A stretch of DNA of 64,000 nucleotides. Source: Agriotes lineatus. Taxonomy: Eukaryota > Arthropoda > Insecta > Coleoptera > Elateridae. The position numbers and the translations under genes are program-made. Below are positions 43,716 to 55,861 of the stretch, piece after piece. The notes under the pieces are model-generated. The model saw nothing but the letters and a program-made list of their open reading frames with translations. It was not told where the DNA came from and ran no database searches. The stretch covers positions 1 to 64,000 of the forward strand of contig CALNHX010005143.1 of NCBI GenBank assembly GCA_940337035.1. Direction: 5' to 3'. Each line of letters begins with the position of its first letter. Positions within the stretch are counted from its first letter, which is position 1.

Positions 43716-46570
43716 TGTAAGGACATTTTTAAAATGTACGAATGTACGGCTATTAGCCTATTTTGGTTGGTGTTTGGTAGGCAAGTTGGAAATTATTTTC
43801 GCCGTCATTAACGTGTTTTGGCTTGTTGATAAGATATGATTTGTTGTTGGCGAGCTTGGGAAATTCACTTGTGCGGTTATTAAGTCTCTCAGGCCATCAG
43901 GTTGGTTTAGCGTAGTTCTTTTCGATTGACTTTTATCTCATTCTCATTGTTGTCATGTATCGCCCAACTTTGTTTACCGACTTCATCGTGGACACCACTA
44001 ACATTTATCGCAGTGTCTTGCACACTTACCGTCAGTATTTAGCGAGTCTTTGCCGCTGGTCGGATTGTTTCGTACTTGTTGACGTTTTGTTGTCACTTAC
44101 CGTACTTTATTTGTCTGATGACGTAATGTCGTCCCGTATCGTGTTCTTTGTGAACAATTTTGTCGAAGCTTTTGGGCTTCGTGTGGCAGTACTGCGCCGG
44201 CTCTTCGCATGAGGCTTCCTTAGTGGAAAGTATTTAAATATTTTTGACATTTGTTGGAGACTTTGTTTTCCCGGATTTTATTTTGGTGTTCGGTGTTGGA
44301 GTTATTTTTGAGCTCGCGCCTAGCGGTTTCATAGTCGATTTGGCTCCGGCATCGGCATCGATTGAGGGTTTCGGTGAACCGAGTTTTCCTAGTTTCGTTG
44401 TTACCGTTTTTGACTTTTTTTACAGTGTCTGTCGCAACCATCTTTCCTTTTTGGTTGTTTATGGTTTTCTTCGGGTATTCACATCAGTTGTGGGATTCAC
44501 ACAATGCGCTGATCTCGTGACATGCAGCGTGCCCTCTTCAGGTAACTTTTGGGCGAGATCTTGGACTTCCATTTTATACACATACCCTTCTCTGTGTTCT
44601 ATCTGTAGGTTGGTCGAAAGTGTCCACAGGTGTAAGACTTATTTTACCCGATATTGGCCCAATTTTCGTATTTTCTACTGGCGTCTCCAGTTTTTCGCCT
44701 TCCCCTTTTTGCTTCCCATCTTTCGCACCCTATCTAGTGGCCTGAGAGCGTAGTCCTTTTGGGGGTGCATGCTATCCTTTCCGATTATATATTTTTTGTT
44801 TTGGTTTTTTGTTTGAGTGATTGTTGTGTGGTAGCAAAATATCCCGTTGGTTTTGTTTGAGAGACTTCTGGGAACTCTCAAGTAAGGGGAGTGTCAGGAC
44901 ATTTTTAAAATGTACGGCTATTAGTCTATTTTTCTAGATTACGACCCCGCTTGTATATAGTTTTTTCATATTATTTCGCTTGTTATGTTAAGCCTATCGA
45001 GTTTTGTGCAGGCAACTAATCTTTCGTAGCGTTACGCAGCTGTGTTATCGCTTCGGTCTGTCTCGCTGCACACGTGTGTGTTTATCGCCTCGCGCCAGTA
45101 GGGAACTTGCATTCCGGTGTGTTTTCTCGCATGAATTTAAAACGCAAGGCCTTGAGTGGGAGAGAGAGAATGGATGGTTTAGTTCCTTTTCGTCTGGCCG
45201 GTGCACAGTTACAGCAACCCCTTCCGCCTTTTCTCGGTTGCGGCGTCGCTTCAGTTGGCAGACAGTTACGGACCTTGGTTGTAACTGCAAGCAGTTCTTG
45301 GAGTGTGGCTTCTCGCCACCTCGGCGGCCTTGTGTCGTGGGGGCGGCGGCTTTTCCGATTGATTAAAGTTTTACAAAGTGAGTTCCGTTATGTGGTTGTG
45401 AGTTTGCAAGCTTGAAGCGAGTCGGTTGCAGAGTGTTGGTCCCCCCTGTTGAGTTGCCAAGCGCTTTTCCGTTTCGTCGTATGGGCCGTCGTGCCATTAA
45501 CCACTTCTATGGATGTGGGATTAAATTGAGAGCGTTTACCCATGGTCGAGTTTTACGTGCGAGCCTGGTCGAGTATTCTGGTCGTATCGTTAATTTCTGG
45601 TTAGGATTCATGAGGGACGGCACTATCATCGCCCAGGCTTCGAGCTTGTTTCGCAGACTTTGGGACACGAACCGCAAGCTGGACGCCGCTTCGGCCGCCA
45701 CAGGTGAAGTTATGTGTGCACTAACATTTGTTATATCATCCCTTTTACCTTAAGCAATGCAAATATATTTTCCATGTACAGGGCCTTATGCCAGCGTATC
45801 ACATTTGCGCCTTAATTAATGTCGCTAATCATAAGCGTGCACTAACTAACATTTGTTAGGTAACCCCTTATTCGTTAAGCACTACGATTACATTTTCCAT
45901 GTACAGGGCCTTATGCAAGCGCGTCACCTTTGCGTACTAATTATCTTTGTGCATTAAATAACAGTTGTTTTAACACCCCCTTTTCGTTACGCTTTGCGTA
46001 CTAACTAATGTTTGTGTACCTTATTTGTGTACCGTATGTGTTTGAAGGGCAATAGACCTATTTGTCAAACGCTTCCGCTGTATTTTCTATGTGTTGCATG
46101 TTGAGTTTCAGTGTAAGCAATCTGTAGTTTCGTCGCCCGATTGGCGGCTGATGCAAGATTGATGTAAGGCGGATCCTGGAACAATTTGTGAACGTCAGGG
46201 TTTGGCTTGCGGGCTTCTGCCAAGTGTAAAGTTAAAAGGTAGATTTACTTGCTTTCCGGTTGCTTAGTGAGTTTAGCTGTTTACCTCGTTTATCGTGATT
46301 AAATTGTGGTGGCGCTCAATCTATTTAGATCTGTTTACCGTTTATTAGGCCGTTGCTTTTGTGTTATCTCCTGTTGAACCACCCCTCGCTTCACTGCAGT
46401 CTAGTTGGCACTCTTTATGGGTTGGGCAGCGGTCCTATGTGAGTTACATTCTTGATTTTGTGAGATATCGTACGCGCTAGTCGTCTAGCTTTTTCGTGAC
46501 TTTTCGTGCATACCGTTATGAGTTGGCGCGTTATTGTAAATGTCGTGGTAGTCCGTAACAGTTAGTGGAA
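43716..46570 (+). mobile_element. Possible LTR-element remnant, unclassified
   Basis: A 40-bp phrase starting TG(T/C)AAGGACATTTTTAAAA with CTATTAG recurs at 43716 and 44892. The second copy is preceded by a purine tract AAGTAAGGGGAG, as expected of a polypurine tract before a 3' LTR. The region is richer in G and CpG than its flanks. The two copies diverge after about 45 bp, no gag or pol is readable in any frame, and no primer-binding site was identified. The ORFs here (43955-44212, 44244-44753, 45004-45753) match nothing I know. Confidence 0.35.
45718..45985 (+). repeat. Short tandem repeat, unit about 110-126 bp
   Basis: TGCACTAACATTTGTTA occurs near 45717 and, with CTAACTAACATTTGTTAGG, near 45842. 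CATTTTCCATGTACAGGGCC is present in both units (45767-45786 with one change, 45892-45911). A third, decayed unit starts near 45950. Confidence 0.7.
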
Positions 46571-46821
46571 AGTAGGCCATAACTAAATAAATTGCACAAT
46601 ATGAATACAAACAATATTTATAATTGACGACTAACTGTAACTGAACATTTTTCAATTTACAGCCCACTTCAAACTACTGCCACTGATTGCTGGACCTTGC
46701 ATAAGGTGTATATTTAGTTTAAATGGCTAGGTACTTCTGCAAAAATTTCGTAGCAAATGCAAAATATCTATACAATGTGTCTCACAGAATATCAAACAAA
46801 AGGAAATTCATTCATGCATTC
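46571..46821. other. Noncoding; nothing recognised
   Basis: No features. Confidence 0.3.
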
Positions 46822-46982
46822 AAACATTGGGAAAAGGATTAGCTATTGCCGTATATGCAAGCATCGAGGTAATTGATTGGTCAGAAATGAAAACAATTTG
46901 AAATTAATTTGACGTTTATTATTTTTGACCAGTCATATACGTCGATACCTACACAGCAATATTCCAGTAATTTTCCAATGTT
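46822..46982. repeat. Imperfect palindrome of about 160 bp
   Basis: CATTGGGAAAAGGATTAGCT pairs imperfectly with the inverse of TATTCCAGTAATTTTCCAAT. The TATTGCCGT and GATTGGTCA blocks further in also pair. Probably a worn foldback MITE. Confidence 0.5.
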
Positions 46983-47997
46983 CATTTGGCTATATCTGAT
47001 AGTTGGTGAGATACACAATATATTTAGAATGGAAGTTTCTTTAATTCTTTAATGTAAAGTATTTTTTTTAGGTTTTACAATATGCTTCAGTTTATAGTAG
47101 AGTCCCTGTATATGCAAAAGTTGGAACATGTAGGAGATTTGTTTTGGATCCACAAACGATGGAGTATACCTACCTGATTTTTGCTGATTTTAAACTTTAT
47201 GCATACTTCTTCCAAATAAAACAAATGAAATATATTGCTAAATCACATGGTCCTTGACTTGTGGACCCAAGGCTCTGCTCTTAGTACATATATAGGATCT
47301 CTAAATCGGAGTTGGTCAAACAGCATGGTGTGACATATATTTTTGATTCAAATTAGATATTTGATATATGTACCACAAAGAGGTTATGGGAACCGATTTT
47401 GCTAACTTGCTTTTATTTGATGGGAGAGTTTTCAGAGCATTGATCATTCTTAGGATCTCTAAAACCGACTATTATGAATATGCGGCCAATTTAGTTAAAA
47501 TTTAGATTTGCATGTGTGAAACTATCAGCCGTAACGTGTTACAAAATATGTAAAAAGGGACTTTTATCACACATGCCTTGTAAAAAATTATCCAAACTAA
47601 TCAAAATGTAGGTATCCCGTTGTTTGCCCAACTCTTAGTAACCTATATACAGGGCATGAAGTAATAGGTAAGGAGACCGGGATAGCCACACCAGAGCCAA
47701 AACTTTCTGAAAGTGGGCGAAATGTTGAGACCTTCTATCTCTATCTAATGACATGGTTCAATCCTGGAAGTCGTTTGGTTATACTTTATTTGAGTTATTA
47801 AAGAGTTTGTGCTTGGAACTATGAGGAAGGCTCAATTTTTCCATTTTGACGTTACGTGACATAGACTCCTTAATAGAAATAAAGAAATGTGTTACACGTT
47901 ACTGGAAACTGTTTTTAATTGAGAACATATAATATAATAGGTGCAATAAAAAGAGTTTCAGTTTCATTCTTGGTTTACTCAATACATGATAGATGTA
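46983..47997. other. Noncoding; nothing recognised
   Basis: AT-rich; no gene or repeat could be supported. Confidence 0.3.
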
Positions 47998-48200
47998 CAT
48001 AGGCAAAATAGTAGTTTGTATACCAAGGCACATAGGCAAAATAGTAGTTTGTATACCAAGGCACGGAAGCTTTTTATCACGAACGTGGATTTAGTTGTCG
48101 AGGGCCGTAAGACCAAGGCAAGTAAACCACATGAGGGATAAATAAAAACTTCAGTGCCGCGGGGTACATTATGTTGTTTTTTAAATCGGGAAATCACGGA
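47998..48200 (-). repeat. Repeat fragment with a tandem 32-bp duplication
   Basis: CATAGGCAAAATAGTAGTTT continuing GTATACCAAGG occurs twice back to back (about 47998-48060). The minus frame is open for 72 codons and includes VPRGTEVFIYPSCGLLALVL. I recognise no family. Confidence 0.45.
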
Positions 48201-48899
48201 AGTACAACACTTTAACCAACTTTTGTAGGTTATGTTGACATCGGTTGACCTATCGCTCCGCCACCTACAAAAATTCGTAAAACAGTGGATTCATTTCACT
48301 GCCGATTTTTCGTATTTTGACGATTTCGACGTTCTTCACTGCCGATTAAAAAAACTTATCATAGAAATTGTATACATTTGTCTGATCATCAGTACAAGAA
48401 TTATAATATTTTAAAACGCAGGTTTAAATTATTAACACGTGCATAATATATAAAAAAACAAATGCGACTAAAAAGTCTCTATGATAATATTAATAACTTC
48501 TGACTCTCAGATTAGTTCACTTTGCTTTTATATCAATTTATCATTAGATTAAAAATTAATTATTCTGTCAACTTCATTCAAATGTCAAACTGACAATGAA
48601 GCCAGTATGATGCACCATTACAGTTAAATATTCTGAATATTTCTTAAATGAATAAGTACTCTCTATCTTATAATGTTTCTAATATTGCTTAAACACTTTT
48701 AACTATACGGTACCTACATATCTTCCACCTTCATGCATCACTTCTCCTGTCCAACTATAACTCCATTTCCTACTCCTTCCTCTGCTGCTTACTGTACTTA
48801 GAGACTGAATGCATCTTTTTAAATGCATCTTCTTTTTCTACTCCTTCTTCTGCGCCTTACAGCCTTCAGCAAAGAAATGCAAGTTTCCAATGACAGCTA
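48201..48899. other. Noncoding; nothing recognised
   Basis: AT-rich; no supportable gene. Confidence 0.3.
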
Positions 48900-49040
48900 T
48901 CCGAACTGAACTGCTCCTCCTCACTAACACCAACTATGCCAATGTTCCAAATACTCTAATAGCCTCACACTCTACAACAACAAGCACCTCCGAACCGGAC
49001 TACTCCTCCTCACTGACACCAATTATGCCAATGGTCCAAC
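48900..49040 (+). repeat. Direct repeat of about 50 bp
   Basis: CTCCTCCTCACTAACACCAA (48914 region) with following CTATGCCAATGTTCCAA recurs about 89 bp later as CTCCTCCTCACTGACACCAA and TATGCCAATGGTCCAA. Part of an 80-codon ORF (48809-49051) that looks like chance. Confidence 0.65.
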
Positions 49041-50035
49041 TATGGACTTAACATCTTTCACTGGGCAATGGGCATCATCTCCACTATGGACTGCACCTCT
49101 TTACTCTCAGCCAATCCAATGATTTACCCCTCTTTAACGTGTAGTATCTTAGTAATTCACTTCAACTCTCTATCACTCCACTCTTCTATAATAACCTGCG
49201 CTTCCGTCAACCTTGATTTTTAATTCTTCAAATAATTCTCCAATTTTTAGTTTTTGTCATTTCCCAACACTCTTCCATACACTTCCATTAAAATTCCATT
49301 ATATTAATACTGTATTTTATTATTTTTACTTGTAATACAACAATTTTTTACTTTACATTTCTCCAATTTTATTAGTTGTTGATTTTTCATTTTCTCTCAC
49401 TATCGTTATATTATATTTTTCCAATTTTTCTATCTGTCACATTCTAGATGTTAAAATTAAACCCTAATCTATTTTACTACGATATAGGTAATTATTAATC
49501 TTGTTAGATATAATATTAGCTTGACTTCTCAGTTGTAATCTTATTACTTTGTACTTACCCTCTTATTTCAAAATATTATTAATAAATTATATCTTTTAAG
49601 TAAAACCAAATAACTCTTTGTATTTTCTCATATTCAACATTAATACATCAACTCATAGCTAAAACTGTCTTTTTAATAAAGTAAAATGTTAACCCAAATC
49701 AAATTACTGTATTTTATTTCTAAATTGTTCATACAATCTATTTCTTAAGCATTACGAATTCTCACAAATAGTTCATTAACACCACAGTCAAAAATCCTAT
49801 TTTATATTATTCAAAATAAATCAAATGTACTATTATTATCCAAAATGTGCCTTCATCTCAATATGTAAATAATCACAAATAAAAAATCACATGAAATAGT
49901 TTAAATGAATACGATATATTGGATCTGAATATTCACACAAATATTAAAATGAATGATAATATATTTTATGTAGGGGTTAGTAAACATTTGGTCATGAACA
50001 ATTATCTGAATCACAACAATAAAGAAATTTAACAA
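49041..50035. other. Very AT-rich noncoding sequence
   Basis: Composition is dominated by A and T with no coding signal or clear repeat. Confidence 0.4.
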
Positions 50036-50790
50036 CCCACTGTGTTAAAGGTCCACAGCGGTAAACAGACTACAACTCTGCGCATTTAATTTAGGTCATG
50101 CAGCTAAAATAACTAACGCCTCCTTAATTTTGAGGCACGCGACACAGTTCTCACATCAAATGACGCAATACAAAAACGACGTTAGACCAATGTCATTTTG
50201 GACGGTTCACTTTAGGTATAATCACCATAAAAAGAAATAGTTTTACAATACCTGACGATAGCGTCCGGAAATGCGGTGTTGAATTATGATATCTGCACCG
50301 TGGAGCTGGTTTCGTCTGCTGGTGAAAGACGGGATCAAAGGGGGTGGCCTTCAAATTCATAAGGGCTGGTGCGTAAAAGAATCCTTGCTGTGCAAGTCTT
50401 GGGAATGAATAGGACGCTTCAAAGGTTCAACGCTGACTCGGGCACAACTCTCACAATAAATCCGCTCAGAGCTAGCGTATTATTTTCACACAAATGCACT
50501 GTTTTGCCGAGAGTGATGATCACTTAACTACGCAGCCCTAACAAGGGTTTTCACAGACACCAACTATTTCTTTGTATGTTTTAACAACGTCAGGTCGAGA
50601 ATGGATACCCGTCGCCACGTTAAAAGCGCGACTGCAAAACTTTTCTCATTTTTCTCTCTCAAACTCATACAGAAAGATCGGATTACGTCAAGTGGTGCAA
50701 CCATTACACATTTAATCACGTAGACAAGTGAATCATCAGAAAATCGGCGGGCCTCCAGTATAGGAATAAAGCACGATCGGCCGGTTTACG
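50036..50790. promoter_or_regulatory. CpG-rich patch, possible host promoter region
   Basis: CpG dinucleotides are plainly more frequent here than on either side; examples are CACGCGACAC (50137), GACGATAGCGTCCGG (50254) and AAAAGCGCGACTG (50620). Transposon sequence decays CpG, so the patch may be host regulatory DNA. It leads directly into the candidate exon at 50795. No TATA box or initiator was assigned. Confidence 0.3.
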
Positions 50791-50794
50791 CAAT

Positions 50795-51022
50795 ATGCGT
50801 CGAAAACGCCAACGCAAGACATGCTTTCCGAGGAAAACTAAATACTGGGTCCTTCTGCTGACGGTTCTTGTAATGATTCATAGGGATCGACTTGTAAACA
50901 AATTGTTTAGTGCTGAAATTTGCAAGGGGTCTACGATGCGCAACAAGTGGCGTTACTTGTCGCAATTTACCTCTGATTTCGTCAGGGTTTTCAGGATGGA
51001 GCGAGAAAACCGGGAAATTCAA
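50795..51022 (+). CDS. Candidate first exon of a type II membrane protein
   Basis: ATG at 50795 gives 76 codons up to a donor-like AAAG/GTATCT at 51022/51023. The N-terminus MRRKRQRKTCFPRKTKYWV is strongly basic. One hydrophobic segment (YWVLLLTVLVMI, about residues 17-28) and a charged region (MERENREIQ) follow. That is the layout of Golgi glycosyltransferase N-termini. No family-specific motif is present, the downstream exon was not found, and the frame also stays open past the donor to 51148. A chance ORF is a serious alternative. Confidence 0.3.
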
Positions 51023-51148
51023 AGGTATCTGACGTCACAACAAGTTCTTAAAATCACGGCTGTCCTAACAATTGGTAAACCGCAAAATTTTAAAAACAAT
51101 TTCGTAAACGGGATTTCAAGGAAATCTTCTGAAGATAATATGGCCTAA

Positions 51149-51593
51149 AACTCTAAAATTGTAGATATTAAATTTCTGCTTAGATCGCGTCGTCTTTGTA
51201 GATAAACACCTATCATTTTTTGGCTTAATATGCCTAACAGCTTGTAAACTCAAGCAAAAGTGTGTATGATGATATAGACTACCTATATATAGTCTATATG
51301 CGTGCACAAACAGTAAAAAGGCCAATCACAGATGGCTTGCAGTTCACGAACCACCAAAGAACATAACCATAACCGATAGCTTCCAGCTAACCACCTCCGC
51401 CTTTTCCGGACAAGTATCTTAGGCTGCAAGAAACTTGCTTCTTTACTTTGTAGAATGATGTTAAATATTCTTGGATTTTTTACAACTTGGACGTTATAAA
51501 TTTATTGTATACGTAGGGATTGTACAGTTGCCACATAAAATATGTCTGGTCATGCAAAAAACGTTACCTACGTTTAAGTTTTTAGATTAAAAA
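51149..51593. other. Noncoding; nothing recognised
   Basis: No coding signal; if 50795-51022 is an exon this would be intron. Confidence 0.3.
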
Positions 51594-51922
51594 ACGTCCC
51601 CGTTTCCATTTGCCGGAATCTTTTCGCCGGAATTCGATTCGCCGGAAGTCTTTTGACCGGAATGCATTTCGCCGGATAACAAGATTGGGGACACTATGCT
51701 GATCGTGGGGATAACACCGGCCGTGGTAGTAAAAAAAAATTATCAAAGACCGCAACTAACCTAAACAGGCTAGAGCGAGACACACTACTTTGCCGAATTT
51801 CGTTTTATGACACTCACCCTACAATCCGGCGAAACGGAATCCGGCGAATAACTTTTCGGTGAAATAATTATCCGGCGAAACGAATTCCAGCGAAAAAATC
51901 TGGTGAATGGGAAGGCCACGTA
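51594..51922. repeat. Foldback element with CCGGCGAAA iterons
   Basis: The left arm (51594-51678) has five TTCGCCGGAA-like units spaced 15-17 bp apart; the right arm (51830-51922) has six in the opposite orientation. Outer ends ACGTCCCCGTTTCC and GGGAAGGCCACGT are loosely inverted. No coding region between the arms. Confidence 0.8.
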
Positions 51923-51954
51923 GAAAACTATCCTTTATACAAAATATAACGCTT

Positions 51955-53290
51955 TATAGGTGGCAACGGAGCAATTAGTTGATGGTTTGAGGTTGTAGGA
52001 AGTGACATCCTGGATTTTAGAGAAAAGTTATTCATGGTGATTATTGATTATCTAACAACATAGCTTGAAATAATCAAATTAAATAATAAAACATCAAATA
52101 CAGGGACCGGCAGAAAAACCGGACGGTTTTGAAATGGTTGCAAAAATTACAAAATTACAACAACATACATTTATATTACGAAAAATGAGAGAAAAAGAAT
52201 TGCCATTTACTAAAATATATCTTTGCAAAAATTACAACAACATTATTTACTTTATTTGAAAATTATGTCTGATAAGTGACGACCACCATTTCTGACACAG
52301 TGCTGCAGCCGTGTTCGGAAATTTCTCATCGCCCTCAGTACCTTGTCGTTTGGTATGGCTCTTCGCAGCCAAAGATGTTTGCCTAAAATTTCTGACCCAG
52401 CGCATTATTGCATTTCGGCTGGGTTTAGCACCATGACGACCAACATTGAACTCTCTTCGGAACAATCGCTGAGTATTGACTACAGAATCGCCAGTTTTAA
52501 AGTAGGTTTCTACTGCGAAAGCACGGTGGCTTGGGTTCCACTGCTGCATTTTAGCTGTCACTAAATTAAATGGCGTAGATTGAAGCAACCAATTGTCTTC
52601 TTCTACACCGCCAACCTCAAATAAGAAAAACGTAAAAACCATTTCAAAACCGTCCGGTTTTTCTGCCGGTCCCTGTAGTATGATAAACTCATTCAAAAAA
52701 GTCTTTGCCACAATTAGCACACCGAAAACTGTAATTCCCGATAATATGCCGTATAGATCCAGTGGATATTAACGATTTGCTAGAGAGTGGCTGTTTACGT
52801 TGCAAACATGGAGTCCAAACTATCCTAGATAAAATGGTCTAGCAGAACGAGCTGTCCAAACCGCAACGCAACTACTTAGAAAATGTACCTATATACATTT
52901 AGCATTGCTTGAATATCGTTGTACTCCGATAACTAGCTTGAATAAAACACAATCTTAACTTTTGAAGAATCAATATGTAATAAATTATGAACACCGAAAA
53001 AAGAAAATTTAGAGGAATAAAGAACCAAGCTTCAAATGAAGAAAGAGTAATACAAATATGAATATGATAAAAAACAAAACAAAGAGTGGATATGGAACAA
53101 AATGATAATGTTATCATCAGAAGCGGCATGGAATGGGAACCTGCAAAGATCCAAGCTAAACAACAACACTCACGTCACTAACCAAGATCGGTCTGGGTGC
53201 AGAACGATAAAGGCAGCGTTATACGAAGAAAGAGATATAATGTAAAAACAGTGCAGAACACACCAGAAGAAACTTGTGGATAGTAAAACT
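51955..53290 (+). pseudogene. Gypsy-type integrase remnant
   Basis: The plus strand gives VGSDILDFREKLF and MVIIDYLTT (about 51990-52065, the first catalytic Asp block), then a TA-flanked MITE insertion (52101-52675). The sense resumes with a decayed second catalytic block near 52735, NGLAERAVQTATQLLRK (about 52835-52885, near the Glu block), LALLEYRCTPIT, and the C-terminal EWEPAKI and VWVQNDKGSVIRRKRY (about 53185-53240). These are the DDE core and tail domain of gypsy-type integrases. Many stops and frameshifts; the rest of pol and gag are absent. A purine-rich GAAGAAAGGAAGATT (53464-53478) may mark the old polypurine tract. Confidence 0.8.
52101..52675 (-). mobile_element. Internally deleted mariner-type transposon
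   Basis: Termini CAGGGACCGGCAGAAAAACC and the exact inverse end at 52675, with TA on both sides. The minus strand encodes the N-terminal helix-turn-helix region of a DUF4817-type mariner transposase (QWNPSHRAFAVETYFKTGD, NAIMRWVRNFRQT). It then jumps directly to the C-terminal block (AMRNFRTRLQHCVRNGGRHL, ending SDIIFK) in another frame. The catalytic core is deleted, so it can only move if a related transposase acts on it. It sits inside the gypsy integrase remnant. Confidence 0.88.
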
Positions 53291-53520
53291 AAAATTAAAA
53301 GTGGCGAAGTGGAAAAAGTGTATGGCGATAACGAATATATATAAATATATACCAGTGCGATCCAAACCGCCAGTAAAATGCCTTTAAAATGTAAAGATTG
53401 CATTTTAAGCTGATCTTGTAATAAGATAAGTTACGATTAGGATGCTATTACAAGTTAAGTTTTGAAGAAAGGAAGATTTATACCACAATTCCTTCCTGTC
53501 TTATTTGCTCCCGACATATA

Positions 53521-54775
53521 CGAGGGCCATTATTGAGAATAAGACAATCTGCTACGCCGTGAAAAACAAAACATACAGTATTATTTAGAGTAATTCTTTA
53601 CCTGCCATTTAAGGTTTAGTTGTTGAAGTTACGTTAGTTAGAACCCGAGTTGTTAATTTTTTTAAATGACAGTAAAAGTCAAAAAAATGGAATTAACCAA
53701 AGATCATTTTCGACTGATGATTTATTATGACTTTAAAAAATGTTTAAGCGGTTATGAGTGCAAAGAGAATTTAGACTCAGCTTTTAGCAAATACGCATCT
53801 TCTTTTGTTACAATTTACCATGGCATAAAAAATTTGAACTAGAAAGGAATTTTGTTCAGCATCAAAAAAGGGCGGGGCATACTCATACGACCGTTACCGA
53901 AAAAAACATTGCTGCTGTTAAGAAAATAATTGAAGAGGGCGACAAAGCCACTTATGCTGTAATAGGGCATCAACTCAAAATTAGATCTACAGCTGTTAAC
54001 ACAAGCATATACCATCACCAACATTTAAAACAAATATCAATCGTTTTGCGCCGCAATGACTTTCTGATTCATAAAAAACTGAGCGTTTCAGAATTGGCAA
54101 TGAAACTTTATATCTCCTAAGTAATCGCAAACAAACATTTTTTTTCCAATATTCTGATGAGTGACGAAACTTATATTCCCTTTTTCGATGTACCTACCCG
54201 CCAAGAGAGTCGTGTATGGATTCAAGAAGATGAAGAACCTGAATGACTAAGATGCAGCGAGCTATGAAAAAAGTTATGTATGCCGTATTCTTTAAAAGTA
54301 CGGGTCTACTCAATGCAATTAAGATAGATGGATAAAAGACAGCTATAGCTACATAATACACTAAAACGTGTTTGCCTGATATATTCAATTGAGTTCCAGA
54401 GAAGGAAATTACTCGACATTATGAAAATGCATCGTCCCATACGGCTGCTTTAACACTGCAGGTTTTGACTAGAAAAAATATAAAAGAAACAACCGCCGTG
54501 CTCCCCTGGTTTAGTAATGTGCTACTGTTGGCTATTTTATGGGCTTAAAAGACATTGGCAGGGTAGAAGGTCTTCGTCTGAGGAAGAAATTGATACCGCA
54601 GTTCACGATTATTTGGAAGGTGTTCCTAAAGAAGATTATTGGCAGCTTTTAAGCAGTAAAATGAAAGAATGCTCAAGTGTATTATTGCTGAAGTGAATTA
54701 CTTTGAGCATATTTAAAATGTTCTAAAAAATGTTAACCGTTTTCTTTATTCTCAATAGTTATAGCTTCACCCTCG
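53521..54775 (+). pseudogene. Mariner-type transposon, near full length, decayed
   Basis: The ends CGAGGGCCATTATTGAGAAT (53521) and inverted CTCAATA...CCCTCG (54752-54775) match with an 8-bp gap. Between them the plus strand gives MELTKDHFRLMIYYDFKKCL from ATG 53688 (the N-terminal helix-turn-helix), a gap region full of stops, then ILMSDETYIPF and SRVWIQEDEEP (54155-54245, first catalytic Asp). AIKIDG, HYENASSHTAALTLQ (54420-54465, second Asp block) and a C-terminal MLKCIIAEVNYFEHI follow. Many frameshifts and stops; inactive. Confidence 0.85.
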
Positions 54776-54779
54776 TTTA

Positions 54780-55680
54780 TACATCACTATCTCTTGTTTC
54801 GAAGTGCACTTTGTCTTTCCAATGTGTTTCAACCACTTTGCACATATGTATGTATTGTCTACTCAATTATCTTTCTACAATATGCAGTTTTCCTGTCTGG
54901 AGTAACCCTCTTAGGTTCCAGGTGGAAATTGCTAAACCTTCTCTAATTTTAAGATATTGTTTTGCAGTATGCAGCTTTCCATGCAGTGCCTGCTTACACA
55001 TATCTGCATGCCCAGTCGCCAATTTCACACCAGCTGACCTGGACTCATTCTGGCATCGGTTGCTAGCCGGGTCGCTTGGCTTTCTTACATTATTACTTTA
55101 CTTGTCCATCTGCTCATAATATTCTCATGAAATAAGCTAATCGGATGGTTCTCCGTTTGCTTGTCCTATCGCAGTGCTGTAGCTGTGGTACTTGTCGTAA
55201 CACCGCGGCGCCTAGAGGTATGTATTATGTTGCCGTTTCGATCTCCTTCACCATACACTACTGATTGTTCTGTTCTGCTGCCAGCAGTCGAAATGGGATC
55301 ACAAAAACCGTTTTATCTTCTACGAAAATTACACTATGTGCTGCTAGTTTTGGTCCGCCCGGGGTATTTTATTTCCCCGGTACCTGCCATATCTGGCAGA
55401 CGTTCCCAGATCATCCACCTGGAGAGGCACCCGATGGGGGATCTAACAATTCCTCACAGGTATGACCTATTACCATGTGCTAAAACGCTCCAAAAGGTTT
55501 CTGATTTCAAATAATATAAAAAAACAAAATTTAAAAAACAATTATCAAAGTCGGAGCGTTTCTGAGGACTTCCGAGAAAAAGGCTTTATTGACGCGACTG
55601 CTGTATCAAGTGATAAGCGCCCTAGGGATGACTATCGACCCCGTGGATGGTGTCATTATTGGTAGTAGAATGACAAAAAA
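54780..55680. other. GC-richer noncoding segment, unclassified
   Basis: This segment, especially 54995-55470, is richer in G and C than its flanks (CCCGGGGTATTTTATTTCCC near 55358). The ORFs at 54730-55119 and 55161-55514 match nothing I know. It could be the 5' UTR of a retrotransposon or a host exon; I cannot tell. Confidence 0.3.
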
Positions 55681-55861
55681 CAAGCAACTTGAGTCTTTTT
55701 GCGTTATTAGGTCAATTCTAAATCATAATTCCTATACTGTTTTTATATAATAATCTTCACAATATAAACGCGGGCGATATACTTATGTACAAATAATTTT
55801 GCCCATCAAAAGAGTTATCGTGCTGGTCTCGCCCTTGTTATATTACTAATGATAACACGTA

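Noticed and set aside
44244..44753. 169-codon ORF as a gene
   Set aside because: Composition is hydrophobic and cysteine-rich with no family resemblance; it sits in an unclassified repeat-like block and is likely chance.
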